The position numbers and the translations under genes were made by a program. Positions 1-9,999 of a stretch of DNA of 64,000 nt are shown here, piece after piece. The stretch is taken from NCBI GenBank assembly GCA_013398955.1, contig VWPU01009511.1, positions 1 to 64,000 on the forward strand. The letters run 5' to 3'. Under the pieces are notes generated by a model that saw only the letters and a program-made list of their open reading frames with translations, was not told the origin of the DNA and searched no databases. The stretch's first letter is position 1, and each line of letters begins with the position of its first letter. Origin of the DNA: Callaeas wilsoni (Eukaryota > Chordata > Aves > Passeriformes > Callaeidae).

Positions 1-170
1 ACGGGGGGTCCGGACGCGGAGGGGGGCCGGGGGGTCCAGCCCTGAGGGGCAACAGGGAGTCTGGCCCCGGGTGGAGGAGGGGGTCCGGGCCCGGGGCACG
101 GTCAGGGATGCTCGGCACTGATCCCCCGTCCCGAGTCCCCGCCGTGTGTCTCTCCATCGGCACGCAGCGC
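1..170. promoter_or_regulatory. CpG-island edge at the left end of the window
   Basis: About 18 CpG dinucleotides fall in the first 170 bases, with long G and C runs. CpG density drops sharply after about position 175, where ordinary CpG-poor DNA begins. In vertebrates this pattern usually marks the shoulder of an unmethylated promoter or first exon. The island continues past the left edge, so its size, direction and gene are unknown. I could not identify a coding exon in the visible part. The inference is that a transcription start lies at or to the left of position 1. Confidence 0.5.
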
Positions 171-3100
171 TCCAGTTGTTTTCCTCATGTACTTCAGTCA
201 CCTTGTTGGCTGCTTGTGAATTTTCCAACTCATTTTAAAATGCTTCTCCCAAGCCCGAGTCCTTCCCTGGCCCTGACTCACTGTCCCTTGCCAATTCCTT
301 TGTACACGGCGTTCAGGGCTGTCACAGCCCGACCGCCCCTGGTGCAACACCCTCCCTCCGCTGTGCCAGGCCAGGTTGAAGTCATTCACCCTCTCCCGAG
401 GATTGTAATTGGCCCCCACAGGCTCAGTTATCATCACAACAATCTCGATTTACTGTGCGGAGCCGTGGGAGCCGCCTTTCACCTGGCCTGGCACAGCCAT
501 GGGAAATGAACGGGTCATCTCCATCCACGAGGCACTTCATCACCGAGGGGGAACTGTCAGGGCTTGGTGTCTGCTTCCCCCACCGTGTGACAGAGGCTCC
601 ACTGTCTCCTCTGGAAGACACAAAAGAGATAACACAGCCCTCCCCATCCACACTGAGGGTAGGGTGCTTTCATAAATGCAGCTCAGAGGCTTTTCCTATT
701 CCCTGTGTCCATCTCTATCCCACCTCTCCTGAAGCACCCCCAGCCTGGCCATCCTCTAAGGCTGCAGGGCTGAGGGGATGATTTAGACCCTCCTACAGCA
801 GGAGCAATCTCTGTGTTATCCCCTTTACCTGTGCCTCGTTGCTCCCAGGTGCTCATCATTACCTGTGCTGGGTTAAAACCCTGATGGGCAGAGGTGGCTC
901 TGGTTTGAGCTCCAGTAAGATTCTGCTCTGGCGTGTATTTGCTCTGCTCCTCCTCATCGCATCCAGGTCCGTTCTCGAGTTGTGGCTCTGGTCTCCTGTG
1001 TGCAAAACTCCTTCAGCAGTGATCAAATCCTCCAGCGATGCAGGCGGTGAGTGAGGTTGGTGCTGGAGTGGCTGTGGGCAGATGCGTCTCCTGGGGCAGA
1101 GCTCTGGCTCTTATTGCTTAAAAAAACACCCAGAAAACCCACAAGAAACAAACAAACAGAGCAATGTGTGGCTCTTGCAGTTATAGGGGTGGTATGGTGA
1201 TGTTTGACAAGGAAGTGGTTTTCTTCCTGGAAGCTATGGAATCCCCAACTTTATGTCTCTATAGTGTGGGACTGCAGGACACAAAATCTGGGCAAGAGGT
1301 GCCTGGAGGAAATGAAGTGACTTGTGGCACCTGCTTTCTCTTGTATTTGACCACAAAGAATGTCTCTGTCTGGAAGAAAATAGCTGGAGGGAAGACAGGC
1401 AGCTCATGTGGTTTTGGAGGAGAGCCTGGACTGTGCCTGGGCACTGCGGGGTTTGCCTGTGCCCCTGTGCTGGTGGGGTTTAATCCTCTCTTGGGCAGGG
1501 CTCTGTGCTGTGGTGCAGGATTCAGGTCTTGGATGAGTCTATGTACCTCAGACCTGCCACCCTCCTTCGTGCAGCTGGGGGCTGAGCCTGGCCCTGTTCT
1601 CCAGGCTGTGCCTGGGGCTCTGTGCTGGTTCAAGCCCTTTCTGGAAGCGTTTCTGTGCTCGGTGCTGCAGTGCTGGCACGAGCAGTGCCCGGCAGCCCTG
1701 GCCCTGGGCTGCCCTCCGTGCTTGGCCAGCTCGGCTCTGCGCAGCCGTCTGCCACCTTGGCTGTCACCCAGCCCGCCCGAGAGGTGCCCGATGCTGCAGA
1801 GGTCTCTGCCCGTGTCCCTTCCCTGGCAGCATGGCCCGGGGACAGTGCTGGGTGACCCTGGCATTGCCCCCAGCGTGAGCCCTGCCCTGCGTGCCCCCTC
1901 TCCTCATGGAATCGTGTCGAGTCCCACGTCGGGTGTGTTATTGTGACGGAGAGCAAATACAGGCTCTGCCCGGCTTTGGCAGTGAAGCCTCAGATCTCAA
2001 GGGTGTGTTGGATGTCAGTGCTAAACTTTATGGTGCTTAATGCCTCATTGAAAGAGTGTGACTGAATGTCCTTCTACCTCCTGCTCGTGAGGACGCAGGA
2101 GCTTAATTTTATTGCCTTGCCAGTCACCAGAATCAGGGCTGGACCATTTCTGGGAATAAGCCTGTTTGTGCACAAGCTCCTCCACCCAGGGCTGCCAGAA
2201 ATTCTCCTGCCCTTCAAAAAGGGAAGCAAAATCCCCTGTAATTCTTGCTTTGAGCTGTTGCTTTTACTGAGGTGCTCCTGTGTCCTGGTGGTGAGAGGCT
2301 CAGCCCATTGCACAGAGCATCTCTTTGGGGTGCTCTGTTATTGCTGCTGTGGGCCTAGGGCTTCCCGAGTCACCTGACTACCACTTCATGGCTGTTCACG
2401 TGCCAAACCTCGGCTCTGTTGGGGTGTAAATCACACCACAGCCCCAAATGGAGCCCCTGTTTCCCTCCCCTGTGCTGTGTGTGTCCATGTGGGGCAATGC
2501 CCAGGAGGGAGATCCTGTGGCACCCCAATCCTGTGGGGCTCGGAGTGGTGATGTGCAGCCGGCTCAGATCCGTGCTCCCTGTGTTTGGTGGCTCCCTGGG
2601 AGCACGGGTTTTCTGGAGCAAGAGAAACAATTCCTAAAAAGGAGCAGTCAGATGGAAAATTGATACCAAATGGTGCTATCAGTCCCTTGAGGAACAAGGT
2701 TTGATCCCTCAACCCGTGGCTCCTGGGGCTTAGGACAGAGGCGCACAATGCTATTTTAGAGGAATGTATTTTTAAGAAGTTTATTATTTTTCTCATTTTG
2801 TAAGTTCCTAATTTTCCCAGACACAAACTGGCTTCATGTTTGATGTTGGGGATACAGGATGCTGCTTTGGATGTGTGGTGCCTGTAGGATGAGGAGGGTC
2901 TGAGAGCTGTGCCCAGCCCTTCTCCAGCTGCTTCATGGGTTCTGCAGGATGGGGGAGCATCCCCAGCAGCTGATAGCAGATCAGGGGCTTTGCCAGCCCC
3001 ACAGGGTTGTTGTCCTCAGGTGGAGACAATCCTCATCAGGCAACACCCCAGGGGCTGCCTGCCTCCTTCCCAGCCTGGTGATCCCTCCCATCTTCACTGT

Positions 3101-4870
3101 CTGCCCCTGTGACTTTGGATGTTGCTGCTGAGTGTTCCTGGGGTTATCCAGCTGCATTTCTGGGCTTAATAGCATTGTTTGTAGTGCTGTTAAAAACCCC
3201 ACCTCCCTAGGTGACCCAGCTGCTTTGTCTTTTCCATCTGGACTGGTTCCCGGACCAGTTCCAGTGCCATAGACAGGAGGCTTCACCTCGTGCCCACGAG
3301 CTGGGGCGGCTTGAGGGTCACAGTGTCCCACCACTCACAGTGCTGAGCACGAGGCACTGCACAGGCCTGGAAGCCATCGGGGAGAGAGAGCTGAGCTTTG
3401 CAACTGAGCTTCCATGAGCGGGGTGACCAGCAACTGCAGATCCATCCCCAAAGAGAGTATTTCAAGGAATTACCCTCTCCCCCTTGCTGCAGACTTCCTC
3501 TGCTTTTCCAAGTAAGTCTCTGGCTTGGGGCCATTTTTGTAGTAACTGGAGCAGAGCAGATCCATGGGAACATCCGGGACTGGAAGTTGGTGTTTTCCAG
3601 GTTCACAGCCCGTGGCTCTTCTCTGCATTAAGTGTCCCCAGTTCTGACACTGAGCCTCTCTCTGTCTCAGCTGTCTCCCTTGTGAGCACTGTGTTTCCAG
3701 AGCTCTGGAAGCCACGAGGAGCAGTAAAACTGCCTTCAGTGACAACAAAAATAAATGGTGATTAGGGTTTTTTTTGAGCACTGCTTTAGCAAACAGCAAT
3801 TGCTGGTGTTGGTAACTCGGTCCCCTCCCTCACAGCAGGGCTGCTCCAGGTCCAGATGTGCTGAGCATCCTGGAGGGGTGCAGGGGAGATCCCCTGTGGG
3901 TAACCAAGCAGCTTGTCTGACCCCAGAGACCAAGGGGCAGTCCTTGCCTGCAGAGAGCTGCCAGACAGCCCTTGGTTGTGCTTCCCCCCTTGCCAGAAAA
4001 TGCTCTGTTTACAACTTTAATTTTCATGCCCTGGTGGGAATAGGCAGTAGTTCGGGGGTTCTGGAGGAGGTGACCCCTCTCCCTGGCAGCCAGGACTGAG
4101 GGCAGGGATCCCGTTCCCCCTCCCCACCTGAACAGGGCTTGGTGTCAGGGCGGGTGCAACCCTGGAGACATACCTAGTGGATTTTCTGCAGCTCATAAAT
4201 ATTCCCTTGCCCTCCTCAGTGCCCCTAGCAAATAAATTATCTGAAGCTACATTTCCCCATTTCAAAGCCTTGTGAAAGAAACCAGAGGGTTTAGCAGCCC
4301 TGGCTGGCTGGAGTGGTTCACATACCATCCACCCATTTACATTTGATCTACTTCATCCTGTGTTAAGTAATCCTTGAAAGCCCAGTGGGCTGCAGGCCCT
4401 CTTCGTGCCTGTAAATCACTGGGGCATGTCACAGGCTGTACGTGAGCGTGAGCGGGGTGAGGGCATGTCCCACCCCATTGTGTGATCCAGAATGTCCCCG
4501 TGCCCCAGAAAAATCACCCTTGTTAAATCAGATATGCAGCTTGCTGGCTTGGGAGCACCATAAGGCAGTAGGCTGGGAGTGTGCCCGGCCCCCCAGGTGT
4601 GTTTCTGTGTGGGACTGGAGCAGGATGCTCACCTCGAGGGGCAGCTCCCTAGGGATGCAGCTTGGGGATGGGTTTGGTGTTCTCCAGGTGCCTGCGTGTG
4701 CCTTGTTCTGGGTGCTCCCAGCTCACCCCACCCAGAACCTCCCTGAGCCATCAACTGGGGCTGCTCTGTGGCATCTTCTGCACCTCCTGCCCTGCTCAGT
4801 TTGCTTTCCATCCCTGGAATTTCCTGGGACAGAGAAGGAACTCTGCCTCCCCCTAGCCCCTGCTGGTCAA
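171..4870. other. Non-coding stretch, no gene recognised
   Basis: This is mixed-composition, CpG-poor DNA. The longest open frame (1164-1946, plus strand, 260 codons) has a Cys/Leu/Pro/Ser-rich composition without motifs and is overlapped by a 201-codon frame on the other strand. A splice-donor-like GTGAGT follows ATGCAGGCG near 1038-1052, but the preceding frame resembles no known protein. I see no transposon remnant or tandem array here. Intron or intergenic DNA is the best reading. Confidence 0.5.
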
Positions 4871-4879
4871 TAGGGTTTT

Positions 4880-5080
4880 AAGTCATGGAACCTGTGTGAT
4901 TCCACAAGTCCCTCTTTCAGCCAGGCTATGGCTCTCTCCCTTACAATAAATTAAAGATTATTCCTGTCTTCCCCATTGCCTCCTATCAAAGGTTGCTATT
5001 GCTCAGCTGTGGCCTGACTTTAATTACAAATTAAGAGCAGCCGAGTGGCCGCTAGGTGCTGTTAATTGGCTTTCCAGGAA
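4880..5080. promoter_or_regulatory. Candidate conserved regulatory block
   Basis: This AT-rich island lies within GC-richer DNA. It holds an exact TCF/LEF-type ATCAAAGG (4985-4992), a CAGCTG E-box (5004-5009), a homeodomain core TAATTA (about 5021-5026) and a second TTAATTGG near 5062-5069. This clustering resembles vertebrate non-coding enhancers. Motif words are short and occur by chance, so the call rests on their density together with the composition change. No conservation data were available. Confidence 0.3.
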
Positions 5081-5329
5081 GGGTTTCACGAGGAAAGCTG
5101 AAGGCACCAGCGATTGATCCACTTGGTTCCTCGTGTACAGTAGCTCAGCCTGATGTGAGCCCTGTGCCAGCTCCCAAATTCAGCACTCTGGCTGTCATTT
5201 GCCCAAAAACTGCAGCCAGCCTTGAGGCTCCAAGGTACTTTTCCCCTGTTTATTAAAGCCTCAGGGGCTCAGAACCCCCCTGCCTGCACTGGGATCGATT
5301 TTTAGCTGCTGAGAACAAATTCCAGGGGA

Positions 5330-5560
5330 GGATGCTGAAATAAAGCAGATGGGATGATTCTGGAGGTCAGGGCGAGGAGAGGATGCACTGCCAGGCATCA
5401 TGTGATGAAAACATACTTACTGCTCCAGCAGCTGTCAAAGCCCAAACAGATGAGGCAAGGTGCCCAAGGAGTGTGCAGGGATCTCATTTACCTGGTAATT
5501 AATGGAAATCGTGAAACAAATCAACACATGCTCCCTGTGGAGAGCTTCACGCTCTGGTTT
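5330..5560. promoter_or_regulatory. Candidate regulatory block with an M-box-like site
   Basis: The block includes the palindromic E-box TCATGTGA (5398-5405), which matches the M-box recognised by MITF/TFE-family bHLH-ZIP factors. It also has a homeodomain cluster TAATTAAT (about 5496-5503). The DNA is unique and not repeat-derived as far as I can see. Function is inferred only. Confidence 0.25.
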
Positions 5561-5599
5561 CAAACTGCTGCCGGAGAGCTGGGCATGGCTGGATTGTGA

Positions 5600-5985
5600 G
5601 AGCGGTGAGCGCTGCTGCTGGGGCTGAGGCGGGACCGTGTTCGCTGTCCCGGACAGAGCTCTCGGTTACTGAAGGATGTCCAGACCCTCCCGGCTGCTCT
5701 GCCCCCGAGCGCTCGGGGACTCGCGGCACTGTCTGTCACCGGCAGAGCCGCCTCGCCTGGTGGCTGCGGGGTGGGAATGAAGATGTCATGATGAGCCCCA
5801 TCCTCCCCCTCCGATCCTGTTCGGCTGAACATGTCAGGGCTGATTTTGCCGGCCCAGCCCTCCTGCCACGCTGTGCCAGGGCTGCAGGTGCCGGTGGCAG
5901 CCCCAGCTGGTTCCCAGTCCTGCCCCGGTGCTTCCTGCTGGAGAGAAACCTCATCCCGCCGCAAAATGCCCTGCCGTTTTTTATT
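5600..5985. promoter_or_regulatory. Moderately CpG-enriched patch
   Basis: Roughly 27 CpGs lie in 385 bases, well above the surrounding DNA but below a strong island. Overlapping open frames on both strands (5560-5964 minus, 5596-5994 plus) reflect the GC-rich composition and carry no recognisable domain. It could be a weak or orphan CpG island, a GC-rich enhancer, or a gene-conversion-driven GC patch. No first exon could be defined. Confidence 0.3.
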
Positions 5986-6220
5986 GCGAGTTAATTAATT
6001 TGGCTCAGTTTAAGTATTAAAAATGCTGTTTGCTGGGTTGGGTTTGGTTTTGGTTTTCCTTCCAGAGCAGCACTGTGCTCTGCGGGGCTCTCTGACAGGA
6101 GCAGGGATGCTTGCTCTGGTTCAGGGATTCGGGAGAGTGCTTTGGTTCCCTATCTTCTTGTTTATTCACTGCGTTGCAAAACGGTTTTGCAAAACAAAGT
6201 CTTTCGAACAATTAATGCCA
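5986..6220. promoter_or_regulatory. AT-rich block with homeodomain words and a palindrome
   Basis: The block opens with TTAATTAATT (5991-6000) and ends with the perfect 9-bp inverted repeat at 6174-6192, followed by a Sox-like AACAAAG and another AATTAAT. It adjoins the CpG-enriched patch to its left. This resembles a compact regulatory element, but function is inferred from motif density alone. Confidence 0.25.
6174..6192. repeat. Perfect 9-bp inverted repeat with a 1-base spacer
   Basis: The arms TTGCAAAAC and GTTTTGCAA are exact reverse complements separated by one G. The ends carry TTGCAAA/TTTGCAA half-sites resembling C/EBP-type sequences. Spacing and symmetry fit a dimer-binding operator better than an RNA hairpin, since a one-base loop cannot fold. 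The function is unknown. Confidence 0.6.
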
Positions 6221-6229
6221 ATCAGACTT

Positions 6230-9200
6230 GCTGACAGCTCAGCCTCTGGAGCATGGGCTGAGCTCTGCATGGCAGTGTCCTGGCTTTGCCTGCTTCTGGG
6301 GGTTTCTGGGGGGGGAATAACCCCAAAATAGCACAGGTGAGCACATAACTCACCTCGTCAGTCTCCTGCCAGTAGTTAGCAACTGGCAAAATGCCTGAAG
6401 CATAAGGTTTTTGATCCCTTCCAAAAATTGCATCTGAATGTTAACTGATGTATAGTAAATGCCAAATCCCTTTTGAATCTCGCTAAAAATCTCAGTTTAA
6501 AATATGCAAGCGACCTTTCTGTCTTTCTGAAAAGCTCTCTGCTTCTGGAAAATAAAAAAAAAAAAAAAAAAGAAACCAGACAAGCAAGCCTCTTGCTACT
6601 GGATAAAAACAGATAGTCCTGAGGTTGTGTGGAGGGGCACAGCTTCCCTGGCTGCAGCAGAGGTGGGTCAGGGCCCCCTTTGCAGGCTGGACTTGAGCAC
6701 GGCATTGAAGAGCTGTAATAAACCTCTCCCAGATATCCTGACAGGAGAAACTACAGAAACTCTGCCTGAGGAATTGGTGGGCTCTTGCTCTCTTTGATAT
6801 CCCTCACATTATAATTAAGAGATAATGTCAATAGAATAAAACATTGTCTCAGGATAATGGTCTCCTGCTGCTACAGGAGTGTCAAGGTGAAGTCAAATCA
6901 TTTATCAAAAATGAATGTTGAGGCAAGTCTGGGATGTTTGTTTTCACAGCAAGAGGCATTAATCCTGGAACAACAATATTCCAGTGCTTTTATTTCTCCT
7001 GTGCCTGGTGATTGATGCCAATGCATCATCGTGCCTGCGAGCCATGGGCGGCTGAGCGATGGGCTCTCCTGCCAGCTGTATTGACCAGGGGGATTTGGAC
7101 TTGTTGAAATAGATAACAGTAAATCCAGCAGTGCTGCGTCGTGCCAGTGTGCATCAGAAAGTGGTGTTTTGGTTTTTTTTCCTTCCAAAGGTGAGCAGTG
7201 CCGCGTGTGGGCTGGCTCTGCCTGGCCAGGCTGTGCTTTGGGGCTGTGCTCCCTTGCTGCTGCAGCTCTGGCAGGGTTGCTTGTTCATTTACCATGCAGG
7301 GCTGATCTCAGAGCCTGCTCCCAGCCCAGTTTCACACTGCTTTAGATGGTTTTGGGGTCCCCTTCTGAACAGCGGGGCAGAGCTGAGCAGCTCACTGGCT
7401 TTATGCATTTATTGAAATACTGCTGAGTATAAACACTCACAACCTCCTCACAGACACGGGGAATGTCTGTGGATCCAGCTCCTTCAGCAGGGGCTGGGGC
7501 AGCCTCAGCCCCATCCCTGGCACCCACAAAGGGCTGGGAAAGCCACTGCTGTCTGACACAGCACCGCTGCAACTGCTGCAGCTCTGGGCTGGGGAGAGGA
7601 GCAGCCCCTGCCCCCCATCCTCGGTTTGCATTGGGAGAAATTGTGAGGTCAACACTTGAAACTGAATATGTGTAAGTGGCAATTAGACTTGAAACAAAGT
7701 CCCAGGAGGGTGTACATAAACTCTTTCAGAACTTTTTTTTTTCTTTTGCCTCCTGGATTTGTTAGTGGAGAGAATTACACATGCAGCAAACATTTGGGCT
7801 GCAGAGGAACACAAGTGCTTTGTACCATCTCCAAATGCCAAATCTGTTTTTCTGAGGCAGGGCGGATACCTCCTGCACAGAAGCTGCTTGTTGGCAGGAG
7901 CACGGCCAGGTCTGTGACACCTGAGCCCGGAGAGGGGACAGTCTCCTCTGCCAATATGCTCTCCACAATGTTGTGCCTTTTGCAAGAGAGGCAGAGTCAT
8001 TAGGCTGGAGCAAAACTCCTTCATACGCAGGGTGGTCCCAGAAGAACTAATTGGAGGTGATTTTGACTCTTTATATACTCTTAAACTTACTGTAAACTTA
8101 AAAATTATCTACTCTTAAACCACGGACTCCTTGCACTGCTCTGAAGGGATCCAAGCCCCGTGGCAGCAGGCGGTGTCTGGACGAGCAATTTGCTCCATTA
8201 ATTGGTGCTATGAATCCTCCAGTGCAGCATTTTGCACCGAGAGGCCGTCAGCAGCTTGGGAACAGGACAAGGACTGGGATGCACGTGGACTTTTGGGTGC
8301 AGACTCTGTCTTTTGGAGCTCTGGGTGGTCCCTGTGTCCCTGCAGAGTGGGGGAGCTGCTCCCTTCCAATGACTCCCAGATGTGTGTGATCACCCCAGCT
8401 GAGCTGGGCAGGGCCAGTGCGTCCTGCTGGGGGCAGCTCAGCCAGGACAGGGCCACGTTTTGGTCAGTTTTTTTACTGTTTTCTCTTGTTTGCTGCCTGT
8501 AGGAATGGGCAGGGGCCATGGAAAACACTCTTTTAAGATGTGGAATGGTTTGGAGCGTGGCTGGGTTGTGCTGCCCAGCGGCTTGCACCAGGACAGACCT
8601 AGGCTTAGAAAAAAAAAATTAAAAATTAGATTCTTCAGTTGAGAAGCCCAAATCCGTGGGTTTGCAAGAGGGTAGTGGAGGCAGAACTGGTTCTCCATCT
8701 GGGACTGAGGACACTGAATCAGGAGCTTATAACTAGAATTGCGCTCGTGTAGCATTGGGTAGGTTAACTAAAAGAGGGGAGGGAAGAAACCCTGCATCTT
8801 CTGGGCTGGTGTTAAATTCTGATGCCAGGAAGCTCCAGCTTGTTTGAAAAGGAACAATTTCCATCACCATCTACTCACCCTCAGAGAGGGGGCACTCAGG
8901 CTAAACTCAAATGTAAGGTGGGCACTGGGGAGCAGAACCTGAGGAAAGCCTTACCCTGTAGCTGCCCACCCAGCCTGAGGCATAAGGAGCTCCTGCAGCA
9001 CGGCCAGATGGTGATTTAGCCAGGAAATGATTCATGCCAAGTGAGGGATGCTCAGGGCAGCCTGAGAGCCCGGAGCACCTTGTGCTGGGCACTGCAGGAG
9101 CACAATCGCTGTCAGGGTCTGTGCGTGCAGTGCCGCTCCTGCGCCGAGGGCTGTGCCTGCTGCAAACACCAATAAAGCTGTCAAGCTGCTGTGTGTGGGG

Positions 9201-9560
9201 AAATAAATCACAGCATTATTTTCCTGCCCACAGCATCAAGGTGTCTTCTGGTGCAGTGTAAGGGGGGAGCCAAGGGAGGGGCAGGCGGTGATTTCAGATC
9301 CCCGCTGTGCTGGCAACGAGGGCTCCTTGTGCCACCCACACCAGGCACTGACTGCCCTGGTTGTACGTGGTCACTGGCCTGATCCACCCAGGAATTTGGG
9401 ATGTGGCCACCAGCTCAGCCTGGTGGGTTGCCCATCACTGTGGTCTCAGGATGGACACGAGCAGAAGCAGCTCTCACCTGAGGTTCTGTGTCCCCTCACC
9501 TTCGCTCTGTGCAGTGAGAGGGCATGACCATAAGATATTGCCATGGCTTTATAGTGGTCA
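6230..9560. other. Non-coding stretch, no gene recognised
   Basis: This is mixed-composition DNA with a poly-A tract (6554-6571) and an AT-rich interval at about 6780-6920 containing ATAATTAAGAGATAATG. A short direct repeat of TACTCTTAAAC lies around 8076-8120. Open frames are short and overlapping. There is no CR1 signature and no splice-bounded protein-like segment that I could support. Confidence 0.45.
6554..6571 (+). repeat. Poly-A tract
   Basis: An uninterrupted run of about 18 A follows AAT. It could be a simple homopolymer or the tail of a very old retroposed sequence. No recognisable element body precedes it on the plus strand. Confidence 0.7.
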
Positions 9561-9639
9561 AAGAGTAAAAGAATAGGTGGAAAACTTAAAATGATGAAGG
9601 GCTTTGAGGCAGACCTTTGCTGTCAGTGTGAAGCAGCAA

Positions 9640-9960
9640 GCCCTGATTTAAACAGCCCCTTCAGTAACTGACCTACACCGAACAAATCCATTTACAGTGT
9701 CTTGTTTCTCCTCACTGTTTAACTACCAGAGTTCAGAGACGATTCCTTAAATGTTAATGGTGCAGGAATTTGGAAACTTTCCCAGAGTTGCTAGGGGAGC
9801 CGTGCAGGAATATGTCTGCTGCGCTGGTGCAGTTCAATTTCCTGCTGAACATCAGGCGGGCTGTTCTCACCTACTGCTTTGTAATTAAAGTGCTGAAAGA
9901 CCATCACTCTCCGAGGTTGATGGTGCTCAGATTCCTCCCCGGGTGAGGGCCAGCTCTGTG
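9640..9960. promoter_or_regulatory. Weak candidate regulatory block
   Basis: Unique sequence with TAATTAAAG near 9881-9890, TTCAATTTCC and several short AT-rich words lies between GC-richer flanks. The evidence is only composition and motif clustering. It could equally be neutral DNA. Confidence 0.18.
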
Positions 9961-9999
9961 GCTACCTGCAAGGAGGACAGGTTGCAAAATATTTATAGA

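Noticed and set aside
1029..1055. Splice donor-like ATGCAGGCG|GTGAGT as the end of a coding exon
   Set aside because: A strong donor word, but the frame leading into it resembles no protein and no acceptor or start context supports it.
1164..1946. 260-codon open frame, plus strand
   Set aside because: GC-rich DNA with few stops, a strong overlapping frame on the minus strand, no domain or signal peptide, and Cys/Pro/Ser/Leu-biased composition. For two strands of 64 kb at near-half GC, stops at roughly 4% of codons make a longest chance frame near 200 codons, and longer in GC-rich patches.
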